Numbered from the stretch's first letter, positions 8,571 to 18,690 are shown. The stretch: 64,000 bases of DNA from an uncultured Chitinophaga sp. (GCF_902168175.1 NZ_CABHOU010000092.1:186001-250000), one strand, 5' to 3'. Notes: generated by a model from the sequence alone, not told the origin. Numbers and translations are program-made.

Positions 8571-9404
8571 CTATAATTCTTTAAACGTATCGCCCTTACT
8601 CAAATCCCCGGTTTCATAACCGCGTTTAAACCAGTACATCCGCTGCTCCGAAGTACCATGCGTAAATGCATCGGGAACTACATGGCCCCGTGACTGTTTC
8701 TGCAGGCGGTCGTCACCAATCGCGTTGGCGGCGTTAAGTGCTTCTTCTATATCGCCCTCTTCCAAAATGTTATTCAATTTTTGTGCGTGATGCGCCCACA
8801 CGCCAGCGAGGAAGTCGGCCTGTAATTCAAGCTTAACAGACAATCTATTGTATTCCTCCTGGCTTACACGTCCACGCGCATTGTGCAACCTGTCGGATAT
8901 ACCGAGGATGTTTTGCACATGATGCCCCACTTCGTGCGCTACTACATAGGCCATCGCAAAATCGCCTGGCGCGCCGAAACGCTGGCTCAGCTCATCATAA
9001 AAAGAAAGATCGATGTAAACTTTCTGGTCGGATGGGCAGTAAAACGGGCCGGACGCGCTGCTCGCACTGCCACAGGCCGATTCCACCATACCGGAGAACA
9101 ATACGAGGGTTGGCTCCTGGTATTGTTTATTGTCCGCGCTAAAAAGCTTGTTCCAAACGTCTTCCGTATCGGCCAGCACTACTTTCACAAAACTAGCTGC
9201 TTTGTCCTCCTCGGCTTTTTGTTCCGGGGTTAACTCTGTTTGCGAAGTTTGTTGTGTTTGAAGTACCTGCGACGGATCGCCGCCCAGGAAATAGATGATG
9301 AGCGCAATGACGATACCGCCAATGCCGCCGCCAACAATTTTGCCACCGCTCATACCGCGGCGGTCGTCTACGTTGCCGCTTTCGCGCCTGCCTGACCAAC
9401 GCAT
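8571..9404 (-). CDS. Neutral zinc metallopeptidase (YpfJ-like)
   Basis: A 277-residue membrane-anchored protein. It starts with the charged MRWSGRRESGNVDDRRG block that is characteristic of the family, followed by one transmembrane helix (about 24-41). The zinc motif HEVGHH is at residues 157-162, with His157 and His161 as ligands and Glu158 as the base. A downstream LELQADFLAGVWAHH supplies the likely third ligand. A CGSASSASGPFYCP stretch before the active site probably forms a disulphide, which would place the catalytic domain in the periplasm. Substrates are unknown. It shares the terminator at 8488-8518 and appears monocistronic. Confidence 0.92.
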   Translation of the reverse strand: MRWSGRRESGNVDDRRGMSGGKIVGGGIGGIVIALIIYFLGGDPSQVLQTQQTSQTELTPEQKAEEDKAASFVKVVLADTEDVWNKLFSADNKQYQEPTLVLFSGMVESACGSASSASGPFYCPSDQKVYIDLSFYDELSQRFGAPGDFAMAYVVAHEVGHHVQNILGISDRLHNARGRVSQEEYNRLSVKLELQADFLAGVWAHHAQKLNNILEEGDIEEALNAANAIGDDRLQKQSRGHVVPDAFTHGTSEQRMYWFKRGYETGDLSKGDTFKEL

Positions 9405-9542
9405 AGTTTATAAGTTTTAAGATTAAGGTATTGCTAAAGTACAAGATATGTGCCGTGTAGATAAATATAATTTCGGGGAACACCGGCCACAGACCAAAGA
9501 TAAATATGGGGAACTAATTCAGAAGAGGGTATCGCATCAACC

Positions 9543-9573
9543 AAAAAAGAAAAGGCCGGGTAAAAACCCGGCC
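9543..9573 (-). terminator. Terminator of the gltBD operon
   Basis: GGCCGGGT and ACCCGGCC form a GC-rich 8-bp stem with a 4-base loop. On the minus strand it is followed by a broken T run. It lies 80 bases downstream of the gltD stop at 9653. Confidence 0.85.
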
Positions 9574-9652
9574 CGGCTGAAGGTTACAACAAAATCTAAA
9601 CCTGCTTATGAGAAAAATTTAGATAAAAAGGTTGATAAAACGGTAAAGGGAC

Positions 9653-11131
9653 TTAATCGAGCATCATCGCCATCAGGGAAGCATCTTTACTTTCCAGTTG
9701 AGATGAGCCCATCAGGAACTCGTCCACTTTACGCGCGCACTCGCGACCTTCGCTTATAGCCCAAACCACCAGGGATTGGCCACGGCGCATGTCGCCAGCT
9801 GTAAATACTTTGGGAATGGAAGTCTGGTAAGCTTTCTCGCTTGCCTTCACATTTCCACGCTCGTCCAATTCCACTCCAAGGTCTTCCACCATCCCAAAAT
9901 GCTGGGGGTGAACGAAGCCCATGGCGAGGAAAGCCAGTTCGCAGGGAACTTCTCTTTCCGATCCGGCTACTTCGGTGAAGCGGGCCGGTTTACCATCTGA
10001 AGATGCGGTCCATTGCAGGTCCACCAGCTTCAATGCTTTCAGGTTGCCATTACCATCACCAACAAATTCTTTGGTGGCAATTGCCCATTTACGATCGGCA
10101 CCTTCTTCGTGCGAAGACGAAGTTTTGAGTACCATCGGGTAGGTAGGCCATGGCATATAAGTAGTGCGTTCTGTAGGAGGTTTGGGTAATAATTCGAGCT
10201 GGGTAATGCTAATAGCACCATGGCGGTTAGAGGTGCCTACACAGTCGGAGCCGGTATCGCCACCGCCAATTACTACCACGTTTTTACCGGTGGCCAGTAT
10301 ATCTGCCGATCCAACAATACGGTTGCCTACGCGTTTGTTCTGTTGTTTCAGGAAGTCCATCGCGAAATGTACACCTTTCAGCTCGCGGCCGGGAATGGCC
10401 AGGTCGCGCGGAATGGTGGAACCACCTGCCAGTACAATGGAATGATAATCGCGCAGCAGGTCATTTACTTTCACGTCTACACCCACATTGGTGCTGCATT
10501 GGAAAGTAACGCCTTCTTCTTCCATCAGTTTAACACGACGGTCGATTACCCATTTTTCCAGTTTAAAATCGGGAATGCCGTAGCGGAGCAAACCGCCGGG
10601 CGCATCGTCCCTTTCAAAAATGGTAACCTGGTGGCCGGCGTAGTTAAGTTGTGCTGCAGCAGCCATGCCCGCGGGGCCTGAACCAATTACAGCAATCTTT
10701 TTACCAGTGCGCATACGCGGAATACGCGGTTGCACGAGGCCCTTATCGAAAGCGATTTCAATAATATGTTTCTCAATTTCCTCGATAGCTACCGGTGGCT
10801 GGTTAATGCCAAGCACACATGCACTTTCGCAGGGCGCAGGACAAATACGGCCGGTAAATTCCGGGAAATTATTGGTAGATGATAAAACGTCGTAAGCTTC
10901 CGCCCAGTCTTTGCGATACACAGCATCGTTAAACTCCGGAATAACATTACCTAAAGGACAGCCGCTGTGGCAGAAAGGTACGCCGCAATTCATGCAGCGG
11001 GCCGACTGCTGGTTCAGCTTCTGTTCGGGAAGGCGCTCTACAAACTCGTTGTAGTGCTTTTTCCTTTCAGAAGGATCTGTTTTGCCGGGAAGCTCCCTTG
11101 TAAATTCTAAAAATCCTGTTGGTTTACCCAT
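9653..11131 (-). CDS. gltD: Glutamate synthase small subunit
   Basis: A 492-residue FAD/NADPH-dependent subunit of glutamate synthase. It passes electrons from NADPH to the large subunit for conversion of glutamine plus 2-oxoglutarate to two glutamates. The N-terminal iron-sulphur region has CMNCGVPFCHSGCP and CPAPCESACVLG, the ligands of two 4Fe-4S clusters. An FAD-binding GSGPAGMAAA motif follows near residue 150, and an NADPH-binding GGGDTGSDC motif near residue 290. Length is normal. The start is 42 bases downstream of the gltB stop on the same strand, so it is the second gene of a gltB-gltD operon that ends at the terminator 9543-9573. Confidence 0.97.
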   Translation of the reverse strand: MGKPTGFLEFTRELPGKTDPSERKKHYNEFVERLPEQKLNQQSARCMNCGVPFCHSGCPLGNVIPEFNDAVYRKDWAEAYDVLSSTNNFPEFTGRICPAPCESACVLGINQPPVAIEEIEKHIIEIAFDKGLVQPRIPRMRTGKKIAVIGSGPAGMAAAAQLNYAGHQVTIFERDDAPGGLLRYGIPDFKLEKWVIDRRVKLMEEEGVTFQCSTNVGVDVKVNDLLRDYHSIVLAGGSTIPRDLAIPGRELKGVHFAMDFLKQQNKRVGNRIVGSADILATGKNVVVIGGGDTGSDCVGTSNRHGAISITQLELLPKPPTERTTYMPWPTYPMVLKTSSSHEEGADRKWAIATKEFVGDGNGNLKALKLVDLQWTASSDGKPARFTEVAGSEREVPCELAFLAMGFVHPQHFGMVEDLGVELDERGNVKASEKAYQTSIPKVFTAGDMRRGQSLVVWAISEGRECARKVDEFLMGSSQLESKDASLMAMMLD

Positions 11132-11173
11132 AACGCACCTCCGCCGTCGGGCGGCACTTTTACAGTTAAAAAA

Positions 11174-14100
11174 TTATTTACCGCTCTTTTCGCTGCCTTC
11201 TTTCAATGAACCTGCAGCACTTCTTGCTTTTAAAGCTGCCTTGTACTCTTTCGGGAATACTTTAACGAAGTGCGACAGTTGATTCTCAAGATCTTTGAGG
11301 ATAAACTTGGCAACCGTACTATTAGTATAGGCGTGGTGCTTAGTGAGCAAGTCCTGTAACATAGCGGCATCTGCTTCATCCAGCGGATCCAGGTCGATCA
11401 TTTCTTTGTTGCAACGGCTGGCAAACTGGCCTTTCAGGTCGTACACGAAAGCAATACCACCGCTCATGCCCGCACCGAAGTTGCGGCCCGTTTCGCCGAG
11501 GATTACTGCTTTACCACCGGTCATGTATTCGCAACCATGGTCGCCAACACCTTCTACCACAACGGTAGCGCCAGAGTTACGTACGCAGAAACGTTCGCCC
11601 GCTTTACCGCGGATGTAAGCCTCGCCGGAAGTAGCACCGTAAAAGGCTACGTTACCAGCGATAATGTTTTCTTCCGCTTTAAATCCAACTGCTTCGCTGG
11701 ATGGGTACAGTACCAGTTTGGCACCGCTAAGACCTTTACCAAAACCATCATTGGTTTCGCCTTCCAGCTCCAGGGTAAGGCCGTTGGTACAGAATGCACC
11801 GAAGCTTTGACCGGCAGAACCGTTGAATTTAAAGTGAAGCGTATCTTCCGGCAAACCTTCGCTCTTGTATTTTTTAGATACTTCATTCGAAAGAATAGCG
11901 CCGATAGTACGGTCGGTATTTTTTACAGAGAATTGTTTAAATACACGTGTTTTGCTGTCCAGCGCAGGTTGTGCTGCTTTAAGCAACTGCCAGTCGATTA
12001 CTTCTGCCAGGCCATGGTCCTGCTCTTCCTGTTTGTATAAACCGGTTTCAGGAGCCGATGGTTCGCGGTAAAGGATTGGAGAAAGGTCCAGGTTTTTATA
12101 TTTCCAGTGATCAATTCCTTCGCGCACCTGCAGGTTTTCTACCTGGCCTACCATTTCATTGATGGATTTATAGCCCAGGTCGGCCATGATCTCACGAAGC
12201 TCTTCTACCATAAAGTGGAAGAAGTTTACCACGTGCTGTGGATCGCCGTTAAAGCGCTTGCGCAGTTCCGGGTCCTGAGTAGCCACACCCACAGGGCAGG
12301 TGTTAACATGGCACTTACGCATCATGATACAACCTTCCACAACGAGGGCGGCAGTAGCAACACCCCATTCTTCTGCACCCAGTAAGGTAGCGATAGCGAT
12401 GTCGCGGCCAGTTTTCATCTGGCCATCTGCCTGTACAGTTACACGGCTGCGCAGTTTATTTTTTACGAGTGTTTGGTGAGTTTCCGCCAAACCAAGCTCC
12501 CAAGGGAGACCAGCATGTTTAATTGAACTGATGGGCGATGCTCCGGTACCTCCGTCGTAACCGGCAATCAGTACCACGTCTGCATGCGCTTTGGTTACAC
12601 CGGCAGCGATGGTGCCTACACCAGCTTTCGATACCAGTTTAACACTTACGCGCGCTGCACGGTTAGCGTTCTTCAGGTCGAAAATGAGCTGTGCCAGGTC
12701 TTCGATAGAGTAGATGTCGTGGTGGGGTGGCGGAGAAATCAAACCAACACCAGGGGTGGAGTGACGTACCTTACCGATCCATTCGTCTACTTTATGGCCA
12801 GGCAACTGGCCACCTTCGCCGGGTTTAGCGCCCTGCGCCATCTTGATCTGCAGTTCGTCTGCATTTGTAAGATAGTAGCTGGTAACACCGAAACGGGCAG
12901 ATGCTACCTGTTTAATGGCCGAACGCATAGAGTCGCCGTTTGGCATTTCCTCGTAACGCATTTCATCTTCACCACCCTCACCTGTATTACTTTTTGCGCC
13001 AATACGGTTCATGGCAATGGCAAGTGTGGAGTGTGCCTCGTGCGAAATAGAACCAAAGCTCATAGCGCCGGTGGCAAAGCGTTTAAGAATGCTTGTGGCA
13101 GATTCTACCTCGTCAATAGAGATAGCGGGACGCGTACGTTTGAACGTAAGCATGCTGCGGAGCGTTGCTGCTTTTTCGCTTTGGTCGTTTACAGCCTTCG
13201 AATATTTTTTAAACGTAGGATAATCGTTCAGTCTTGTTGCATATTGCAACAGGTGAATAGTTTGTGGGTTGAAGAGGTGGAACTCACCTTTACGTTTCCA
13301 CTGATAAATACCACCCACCGTCAGGCGTTGGATAGGCGTTTCTTTCCTGCCGTAACCCTGCCAGTGTTTCGCCAGTGCTTCTTTTGCAATTTCGTCGAGG
13401 CCCATACCCTGAATGCGGGATACCGCGCCAACGAAGTATTTATCTACAACGGATTTATTAATCCCGAGTATTTCGAAAATCTGTGCGCCCTGGTACGATT
13501 GCAGGGTGGAGATGCCCATTTTAGAGAATACTTTCAGCAAGCCTTCGCAAACCGCTTTCACGTAGTTTTTCTTCAGTTTATCCACATCCAGCTCTGTTTG
13601 TAACTTGCCGTTAAGGCGCATGTCGCGGATGGTGCTGAGTGCCAGGTATGGGTTGATGGCTGTAACGCCGAAGCCCAACAGGCAGGCAAAGTGGTGAACT
13701 TCCCAAACATCGCCAGCTTCCACGATCAGGCCAACCTGGCCACGATAACCTTTGCGGATAAGGTGGTGGTGAACAGCCGAAGCAGCCAGCAAAGAAGGAA
13801 TGGCAGCGTGTTCGGAGTCAAGCGCCCTGTCAGACAGGATGATCACTTCAAACCCATCTTCTACCGCATCTACCGCATAACGGCAAAGGCGTTGCAGGCC
13901 TTTTTCCATGGAGCCGGGTTTACCGTCGGCACGGAAATAAGTATGTAAAGTTTTTGCCTGGAAAATGCCGGTATCTATACTGCGGATTTTTTCCAGTTCG
14001 TAGTTCGTCAGAATTGGATGGTTGAGGGCAACGCTATGGCAGTGCAGCGGATTTTCGTCCAGCAGGTTACCATTATTACCCACAAATGTGGCCAGCGACA

Positions 14101-15724
14101 TCACCAGTCTTTCGCGGATAGGATCGATGGGAGGGTTGGTTACCTGGGCGAACAGCTGTTTGAAATAGCTGGTAAGGTGCTGCGGCTGATCGCTTAAGAT
14201 AGCCAGTGGTGCATCTGTACCCATAGAACCAATCGGCTCTTTACCATCAATCGCCATTGGAGCGATGATTGTTTCCAGGTCTTCGGTAGAATAACCGAAA
14301 GCGCGCTGGTATTTAAAGATCTGCTCATGCTCGAGGTGAGTAAAGGTTACCCTTGGCTCAGGCAGTTCGGCGAGGCGGATCTTATATTTATTGAGCCATT
14401 CTGCATAAGGCTGTTGGGAGCAGATAGCTTTTTTCAGTTCCGTATCTTCAATGATGCGGCCCTGTTCCATATCTACTACGAACATTTTGCCCGGTTGCAG
14501 GCGTCCTTTTTCTTTAATGTTAGATGGATCTATCGGGAGTACGCCAGCTTCAGAGGCCATGATCACGCGATCGTCTTTGGTAACCACGAAACGGGAAGGA
14601 CGAAGACCGTTCCTGTCCAGGGTGGCACCAATCATTTTACCATCGGTGAAAGAAATAGAAGCGGGACCGTCCCAAGGCTCCATTAGCGAAGCGTGATATT
14701 CGTAGAATGCTTTCTTTTCCGGGTCCATGTCCTCGTTGCCATCCCAGGCTTCGGGAATCATCATCATCATTACATGAGGAAGGGTGCGGCCGGTAAGGGC
14801 GAGCAGTTCAATTACGTTGTCAAGGCAGGCCGAGTCCGACTGACCTTCTTCCACCAGCGGGGTAAGCATATCCATTTCTTCAGGAGTGAAGTATTTGGAA
14901 ATGAAGCTTTTTTCGCCAGCGCGCAGCCAGTTCAGGTTACCTTTCAGCGTGTTGATTTCACCATTGTGCGCAATAAAGCGATTAGGGTGAGCCAGGCGCC
15001 AGCTGGGGAAAGTATTGGTTGCAAAGCGGGAGTGGATGAGGCCGAAAGCCGATACCATACGCTCATCACTAAGATCTGTATAATAATGACGTACCTGGTA
15101 AGTGGTAAGCTGACCTTTATAAACGATCGTTTTGTAAGAAAGCGACGCTATATAAAAAGGAGCTTTATCAGGAGAAACGGAATTACGGATTGTTTTAGAA
15201 ACGTAGTTACGCAGTACGAACAGTTTACGCTCGAACTCTTCTGGATCAGAAATCTGGAAAGGGCTGGCTATAAATACCTGTTCTATCTCTGGTTCTACAG
15301 AAAGCGCGCCTTCACCAATACCATCGGGGCGAACGGGCACTTTACGGAAACCAAGGATTTCCAGGCCAAGTTTTTCTGCGCAGCGCTGCATAATTTCGCG
15401 GCACTCTTCGCGCCAGCGTGGTTCTTTCGGGAAAAACACCATTCCCACACCATATTTACTAAAGCCCGGCAGTTTAATGCCGAGTTTCAAACATTCGTCG
15501 TACAGGAATTCATGCGGCATCTGGATAAGGATACCGGCGCCATCGCCCGTGTTAACTTCACAACCGCATGCACCGCGGTGTTCCATGTTTTCCAGCATAG
15601 TCAATGCATCGCGGATGATCTGGTGCGATTTGCGACCTTTAATATGGGCGGCAAAACCGATACCACAGGCATCAGATTCAAACTCGGGACGATACAAACC
15701 TTGCAATTGGCTCTCTTCACGCAT
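11174..15724 (-). CDS. gltB: Glutamate synthase large subunit
   Basis: A 1516-residue enzyme subunit, normal length. The class II glutaminase domain follows a 19-residue propeptide: the sequence ESDACGIGFA places the catalytic N-terminal cysteine at residue 20 after cleavage. The central and FMN-binding synthase domains follow (SNTGEGGEDEMRY, KPGEGGQLPGHKV, GYDGGTGASP). The 3Fe-4S ligands sit in CIMMRKCHVNTCPVG. A C-terminal beta-helix GXGXG domain closes the protein. Ammonia released from glutamine is channelled to the FMN site. It is the first gene of gltBD. The 500 bases upstream hold no gene and contain an inverted repeat (15902-15919) and a GC hairpin (15981-15999) that may be regulatory. 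Confidence 0.98.
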   Translation of the reverse strand: MREESQLQGLYRPEFESDACGIGFAAHIKGRKSHQIIRDALTMLENMEHRGACGCEVNTGDGAGILIQMPHEFLYDECLKLGIKLPGFSKYGVGMVFFPKEPRWREECREIMQRCAEKLGLEILGFRKVPVRPDGIGEGALSVEPEIEQVFIASPFQISDPEEFERKLFVLRNYVSKTIRNSVSPDKAPFYIASLSYKTIVYKGQLTTYQVRHYYTDLSDERMVSAFGLIHSRFATNTFPSWRLAHPNRFIAHNGEINTLKGNLNWLRAGEKSFISKYFTPEEMDMLTPLVEEGQSDSACLDNVIELLALTGRTLPHVMMMMIPEAWDGNEDMDPEKKAFYEYHASLMEPWDGPASISFTDGKMIGATLDRNGLRPSRFVVTKDDRVIMASEAGVLPIDPSNIKEKGRLQPGKMFVVDMEQGRIIEDTELKKAICSQQPYAEWLNKYKIRLAELPEPRVTFTHLEHEQIFKYQRAFGYSTEDLETIIAPMAIDGKEPIGSMGTDAPLAILSDQPQHLTSYFKQLFAQVTNPPIDPIRERLVMSLATFVGNNGNLLDENPLHCHSVALNHPILTNYELEKIRSIDTGIFQAKTLHTYFRADGKPGSMEKGLQRLCRYAVDAVEDGFEVIILSDRALDSEHAAIPSLLAASAVHHHLIRKGYRGQVGLIVEAGDVWEVHHFACLLGFGVTAINPYLALSTIRDMRLNGKLQTELDVDKLKKNYVKAVCEGLLKVFSKMGISTLQSYQGAQIFEILGINKSVVDKYFVGAVSRIQGMGLDEIAKEALAKHWQGYGRKETPIQRLTVGGIYQWKRKGEFHLFNPQTIHLLQYATRLNDYPTFKKYSKAVNDQSEKAATLRSMLTFKRTRPAISIDEVESATSILKRFATGAMSFGSISHEAHSTLAIAMNRIGAKSNTGEGGEDEMRYEEMPNGDSMRSAIKQVASARFGVTSYYLTNADELQIKMAQGAKPGEGGQLPGHKVDEWIGKVRHSTPGVGLISPPPHHDIYSIEDLAQLIFDLKNANRAARVSVKLVSKAGVGTIAAGVTKAHADVVLIAGYDGGTGASPISSIKHAGLPWELGLAETHQTLVKNKLRSRVTVQADGQMKTGRDIAIATLLGAEEWGVATAALVVEGCIMMRKCHVNTCPVGVATQDPELRKRFNGDPQHVVNFFHFMVEELREIMADLGYKSINEMVGQVENLQVREGIDHWKYKNLDLSPILYREPSAPETGLYKQEEQDHGLAEVIDWQLLKAAQPALDSKTRVFKQFSVKNTDRTIGAILSNEVSKKYKSEGLPEDTLHFKFNGSAGQSFGAFCTNGLTLELEGETNDGFGKGLSGAKLVLYPSSEAVGFKAEENIIAGNVAFYGATSGEAYIRGKAGERFCVRNSGATVVVEGVGDHGCEYMTGGKAVILGETGRNFGAGMSGGIAFVYDLKGQFASRCNKEMIDLDPLDEADAAMLQDLLTKHHAYTNSTVAKFILKDLENQLSHFVKVFPKEYKAALKARSAAGSLKEGSEKSGK

Positions 15725-16240
15725 TGGCTTAGATTTAATTCATTAATTCGAATACACGTTTCCCAGCAGACTGACCTTGTGCCTTTTTGGAATATTTGTA
15801 CTGTATTGTTTCGGGAACGGTTTAAAGATACTAATAGAATGCGGTATTTTTTACATAAACGTTTGTTTAACCGCCAAAATTTAGAAGTTTTCAAAAATGG
15901 GATATCATTTATTTGATATAGACACAGTTGCAAGTGAGCAAAATGTGTTAACTCCGGGATATTTTAGGATAAAGAACGGTTAGCCGCCCGCGGCGGCTAC
16001 TTTCAAATTCTCGATTTCTTACAGGATGTTCACCCTAGAGGTTTAGTATCAGCCCCTTGTATTATATTTTCTTTTAATTTTTAAGTCGGATTATGATTGA
16101 TTGATGGCTGCTCACACTCGCGGGTGGTCGCTTCCATTGCCTTTTGTCAGATGACAGCCGCCAGCCACCTATTTACACGGCATCGTAATCAAATTACCGC
16201 ACCCGGAAAAACCCTGCAGGCGCAATCCCTGATTTCCAGC
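15725..16240. other. Gene-free stretch upstream of gltB
   Basis: About 515 bases between the gltB start and the terminator of the GHL10 gene. I see no credible gene. Two structures stand out. One is an AT-rich perfect inverted repeat, ATATCA-TTTATT-TGATAT, at 15902-15919. The other is a GC-rich perfect hairpin, AGCCGCC-CGC-GGCGGCT, at 15982-15998 that is not followed by a T run. The gltB promoter must lie here, but I find no clear TAnnTTTG box on the minus strand. Confidence 0.5.
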
Positions 16241-16283
16241 AAAAGAAAAAAATAACCCGGCAGTACTATAACTGCCGGGTTAA
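16241..16283 (-). terminator. Terminator of the GHL10 gene
   Basis: AACCCGGCAGT and ACTGCCGGGTT form an 11-bp perfect stem. On the minus strand a long T-rich tract follows (the A-rich run at 16241-16252 on the plus strand). It lies just after the stop at 16304. Confidence 0.9.
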
Positions 16284-16303
16284 GTAAAATGTCTTCTATC
16301 AGC

Positions 16304-17845
16304 CTAAGGCTCAAACAGGAACTTCGTTTTACCATTCACCGTTTGCATTCGCAACGCATCGCTCGGTATACTTTCATTGTGCAGCCTGTCCAGCGCGGTT
16401 ACAAAATATACATAGTGGGTGCCGGGCACATATTTCGGGTCCAGCCACATGGGGTCGGGCATTTGTGGAACGATGGCAGCAATTTTAGTCGGGTCGTTCA
16501 GGTTCACGACTTCTTTATCGCCGAAACGATAAATGACATAACGTATCGTTTGGCCGGAGGTATCGTCGTCGGACCAATGTAAGGCCAGGCCACCCGGGCG
16601 CTCGAACGCATCAATAAAATAGGGAGCTTCCGGCGCTTTGTTGTCCAGCCAGGGCATGGTGGGTAAAAGCGCGGGGTATTTATAATAGTGATTACGGAGT
16701 GAGTCGCGCACGCCCAGCGCATTAGGCACAAACGATTGCGCGCGGAAATACACAGCGCCCTGTACATTAGCGAGCGAGCGATTAGCCTTTACCTGGTTCG
16801 GAATTTCGTTTGGGTCGCGCCAGGTGGCCGTACTGTTAACTTTGTAAATAGCCAGGCCCGGATACACGTGGCGGCCGTAAGCGTGATTGGCCCACCAGTT
16901 TATTAATACGCCGTAACCCACCAGGCGGTGACTAAACTCCCAGTACAACTGTGGAGTTGTATAATCGATCCAGCCATTGCGCGCCCATTTAAGTACATCT
17001 GCGTAAAGGTCATCGTAGTTCGTCATACCGCCGCGTGTGTCGGAACCTTCGGGATCACGGTCGCGGTTGCGCCAAACACCGAACGGGCTGATACCAAATT
17101 TCACCCAGGGCTTTTCTGCTTTAATGGCAATGCTCACCTGGTGCATTAATGTATCCACATTCCAGCGGCGCCAGTCATCTTTGTTCATATTGCGGCCATA
17201 CACGCGGTATGAGCCGTTGTCCGGAAACTCTTTGCCCGGAATACGGTAAGGATAAAAGTAATCGTCGAAGTGAATGCCATCCACATCATAACGTTTTACC
17301 ACATCGCGGATCACCTCTGTAAAATAGTTGCGCACCTCGGGTAACCCCGGGTCAAATAATTTCTGATCACCATAATTAAGGAACCATTGGGGGCGCTGGC
17401 GTGTAATATGGCCGGGAGCAATGCTGCTGCTGCGGTTATTCATTACTGCCCGGTAAGGATTAAACCAGGCGTGAATTTCCATACCGCGTTTATGAGACTC
17501 TTCTACAGCGAACTGCAGCGGATCGTAGTAAGGTTCCGGGGCACGGCCCTGACTGCCGCTCAGGTACTCGCTCCATGGTTCAAGGGAAGAGGCGTAAAAC
17601 GCATCGGCCGCAGGGCGTACCTGGAAAAAAACGGCGTTCATACCATCTTTCAACATTTCGTCGAGCATGTTGGTAAGCTCCTGCTTTTGCTGGCCAGCAG
17701 ACAAGCCCTTGCGTGAAGGCCAATCAATATTTCCAACCGTGGCAATCCAAACTGCGCGCATTTCGCGCTTCGGGGGCAACTGTGCGTGGCTTTGTTGTAC
17801 AATACCGCAACACAACATCATCCCTGCTAAGAGTTTCTTCAACAT
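16304..17845 (-). CDS. GHL10 (DUF187) family glycosidase-like lipoprotein or secreted protein
   Basis: A 513-residue protein with a signal peptide (residues 1-21, ending SHAQ). The catalytic domain is the GHL10 TIM barrel, a family related to YngK/DUF187. It shows MRAVWIATVGNIDWPS at the barrel start, then NAVFFQVRPAADAFY, GMEIHAWFNPYRA and VDGIHFDDYFYPY (with Asp residues at strand ends). Also visible are KFGISPFGVWRN and YADVLKWARNGWIDYTTPQLYWEF. The C-terminal 80 residues look like a fibronectin type III-like module. Members are thought to act on glycans, perhaps peptidoglycan, and the substrate is not established for most. It is monocistronic, with its own terminator. Confidence 0.9.
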   Translation of the reverse strand: MLKKLLAGMMLCCGIVQQSHAQLPPKREMRAVWIATVGNIDWPSRKGLSAGQQKQELTNMLDEMLKDGMNAVFFQVRPAADAFYASSLEPWSEYLSGSQGRAPEPYYDPLQFAVEESHKRGMEIHAWFNPYRAVMNNRSSSIAPGHITRQRPQWFLNYGDQKLFDPGLPEVRNYFTEVIRDVVKRYDVDGIHFDDYFYPYRIPGKEFPDNGSYRVYGRNMNKDDWRRWNVDTLMHQVSIAIKAEKPWVKFGISPFGVWRNRDRDPEGSDTRGGMTNYDDLYADVLKWARNGWIDYTTPQLYWEFSHRLVGYGVLINWWANHAYGRHVYPGLAIYKVNSTATWRDPNEIPNQVKANRSLANVQGAVYFRAQSFVPNALGVRDSLRNHYYKYPALLPTMPWLDNKAPEAPYFIDAFERPGGLALHWSDDDTSGQTIRYVIYRFGDKEVVNLNDPTKIAAIVPQMPDPMWLDPKYVPGTHYVYFVTALDRLHNESIPSDALRMQTVNGKTKFLFEP

Positions 17846-18016
17846 TCAACCGTCTTTAGTTCCCTTGAAAAATTGCGAAAATAACTAAACAGGCACTGGT
17901 TTCAAATTTCAGGCCCAAAATGAAATGGAAACCAGCGTTTTGCTGGTGCTATAACGCAAAATGCAAGATCTACTATATAAGTAATGGTTAGCTTCATGTT
18001 CATAAAATAATGTGCG

Positions 18017-18346
18017 ATGAATAAGTTCGTAATGGAGCGAAATGTAATAGATCACTACCGTTTCACCTTTCGTAATGATATGGACCAAAAGCTGTTGCAC
18101 GGCCATAGTTTCCACAACAAAGCCAACTGCCTGCAGGCCATTTCGCAGGCCCGGGCCTCAGCAGCTAACCCCGATTGTTACCTGCGCCGCGGCACGGAAC
18201 AAAAACGTTATTACTTCATCCTTTTATCGGAAAAGGGTATATCTGTGGGCGTGAGTAATTTGTACAAAGGCACTTCAGAAATGGAAAGGGCAATAACAGA
18301 AGTAATGCAAACGGCAGAAGCGGCGCAGGTTGTTCCGACACACTGA
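18017..18346 (+). CDS. DUF1508 (YegP-like) small protein
   Basis: A 109-residue protein. The stretch HYRFTFRNDMDQKLLHGHSFHNKANCLQAI, then YYFILLSEKGISVGVSNLYKG, is two copies of the DUF1508 pattern: an F/Y-R-F pair of strands, a G/H-hairpin, then a helix with regularly spaced Ala and Ile. YegP-like proteins have two such tandem repeats and no known enzymatic activity. The start at 18017 is preceded by ATG-poor AT-rich sequence, and 18035 (an internal ATG) is also possible. It stands alone between the divergent GHL10 gene and the convergent small membrane protein gene. Confidence 0.7.
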   Translation: MNKFVMERNVIDHYRFTFRNDMDQKLLHGHSFHNKANCLQAISQARASAANPDCYLRRGTEQKRYYFILLSEKGISVGVSNLYKGTSEMERAITEVMQTAEAAQVVPTH

Positions 18347-18413
18347 TAAATTAATATAAAACAGTTCACCCAATGGAACGGTTCGTTATACTATATATAA
18401 GTAACAGAAAAAT

Positions 18414-18599
18414 TTATTCTTTGCGCTTACGGGAAGTAGTAAAGTAACTAAACACCGCGAAACAGGAGGCCACAAAAAACGTTTTTGTGAAAAAATTAGT
18501 GTTGATAGGCTCTTGCAGGATAAAGTAGTACAAGCCGAGGGAGAAAATAAAATATAGGGCAAAGGATAAAAGTGCCCAGGTTAACGGAGCATTTTTCAT
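18414..18599 (-). CDS. Small two-helix membrane protein
   Basis: A 61-residue protein with two predicted transmembrane helices, about residues 7-28 and 37-54, a short loop, and a basic C-terminal tail (SRKRKE) that should face the cytoplasm. I recognise no family. It lies between the YegP-like gene and obg and is transcribed leftward. The composition and the positive-inside tail support a real gene. Its function is unknown. Confidence 0.55.
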   Translation of the reverse strand: MKNAPLTWALLSFALYFIFSLGLYYFILQEPINTNFFTKTFFVASCFAVFSYFTTSRKRKE

Positions 18600-18668
18600 A
18601 GCAGAAAATTTGTTCCCCCAATATAGTTCCTTAGTCGGATCTTTTATAATTATGGAGAAAGCGTTGAT

Positions 18669-18690
18669 CGGGCTCGCAATTGCGGGCCCG
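18669..18690 (-). terminator. Putative terminator after obg
   Basis: CGGGCTCGC and GCGGGCCCG form a 9-bp stem with one G-T wobble and an AATT loop. On the minus strand it is followed by CTTTCTCC, a weak T tract. It lies 16 bases after the obg stop. Confidence 0.5.

Noticed and set aside
9448..9759. 103-codon open frame at the 3' end of gltD
   Set aside because: It runs through the gltBD terminator hairpin and into the gltD coding region on the opposite strand.
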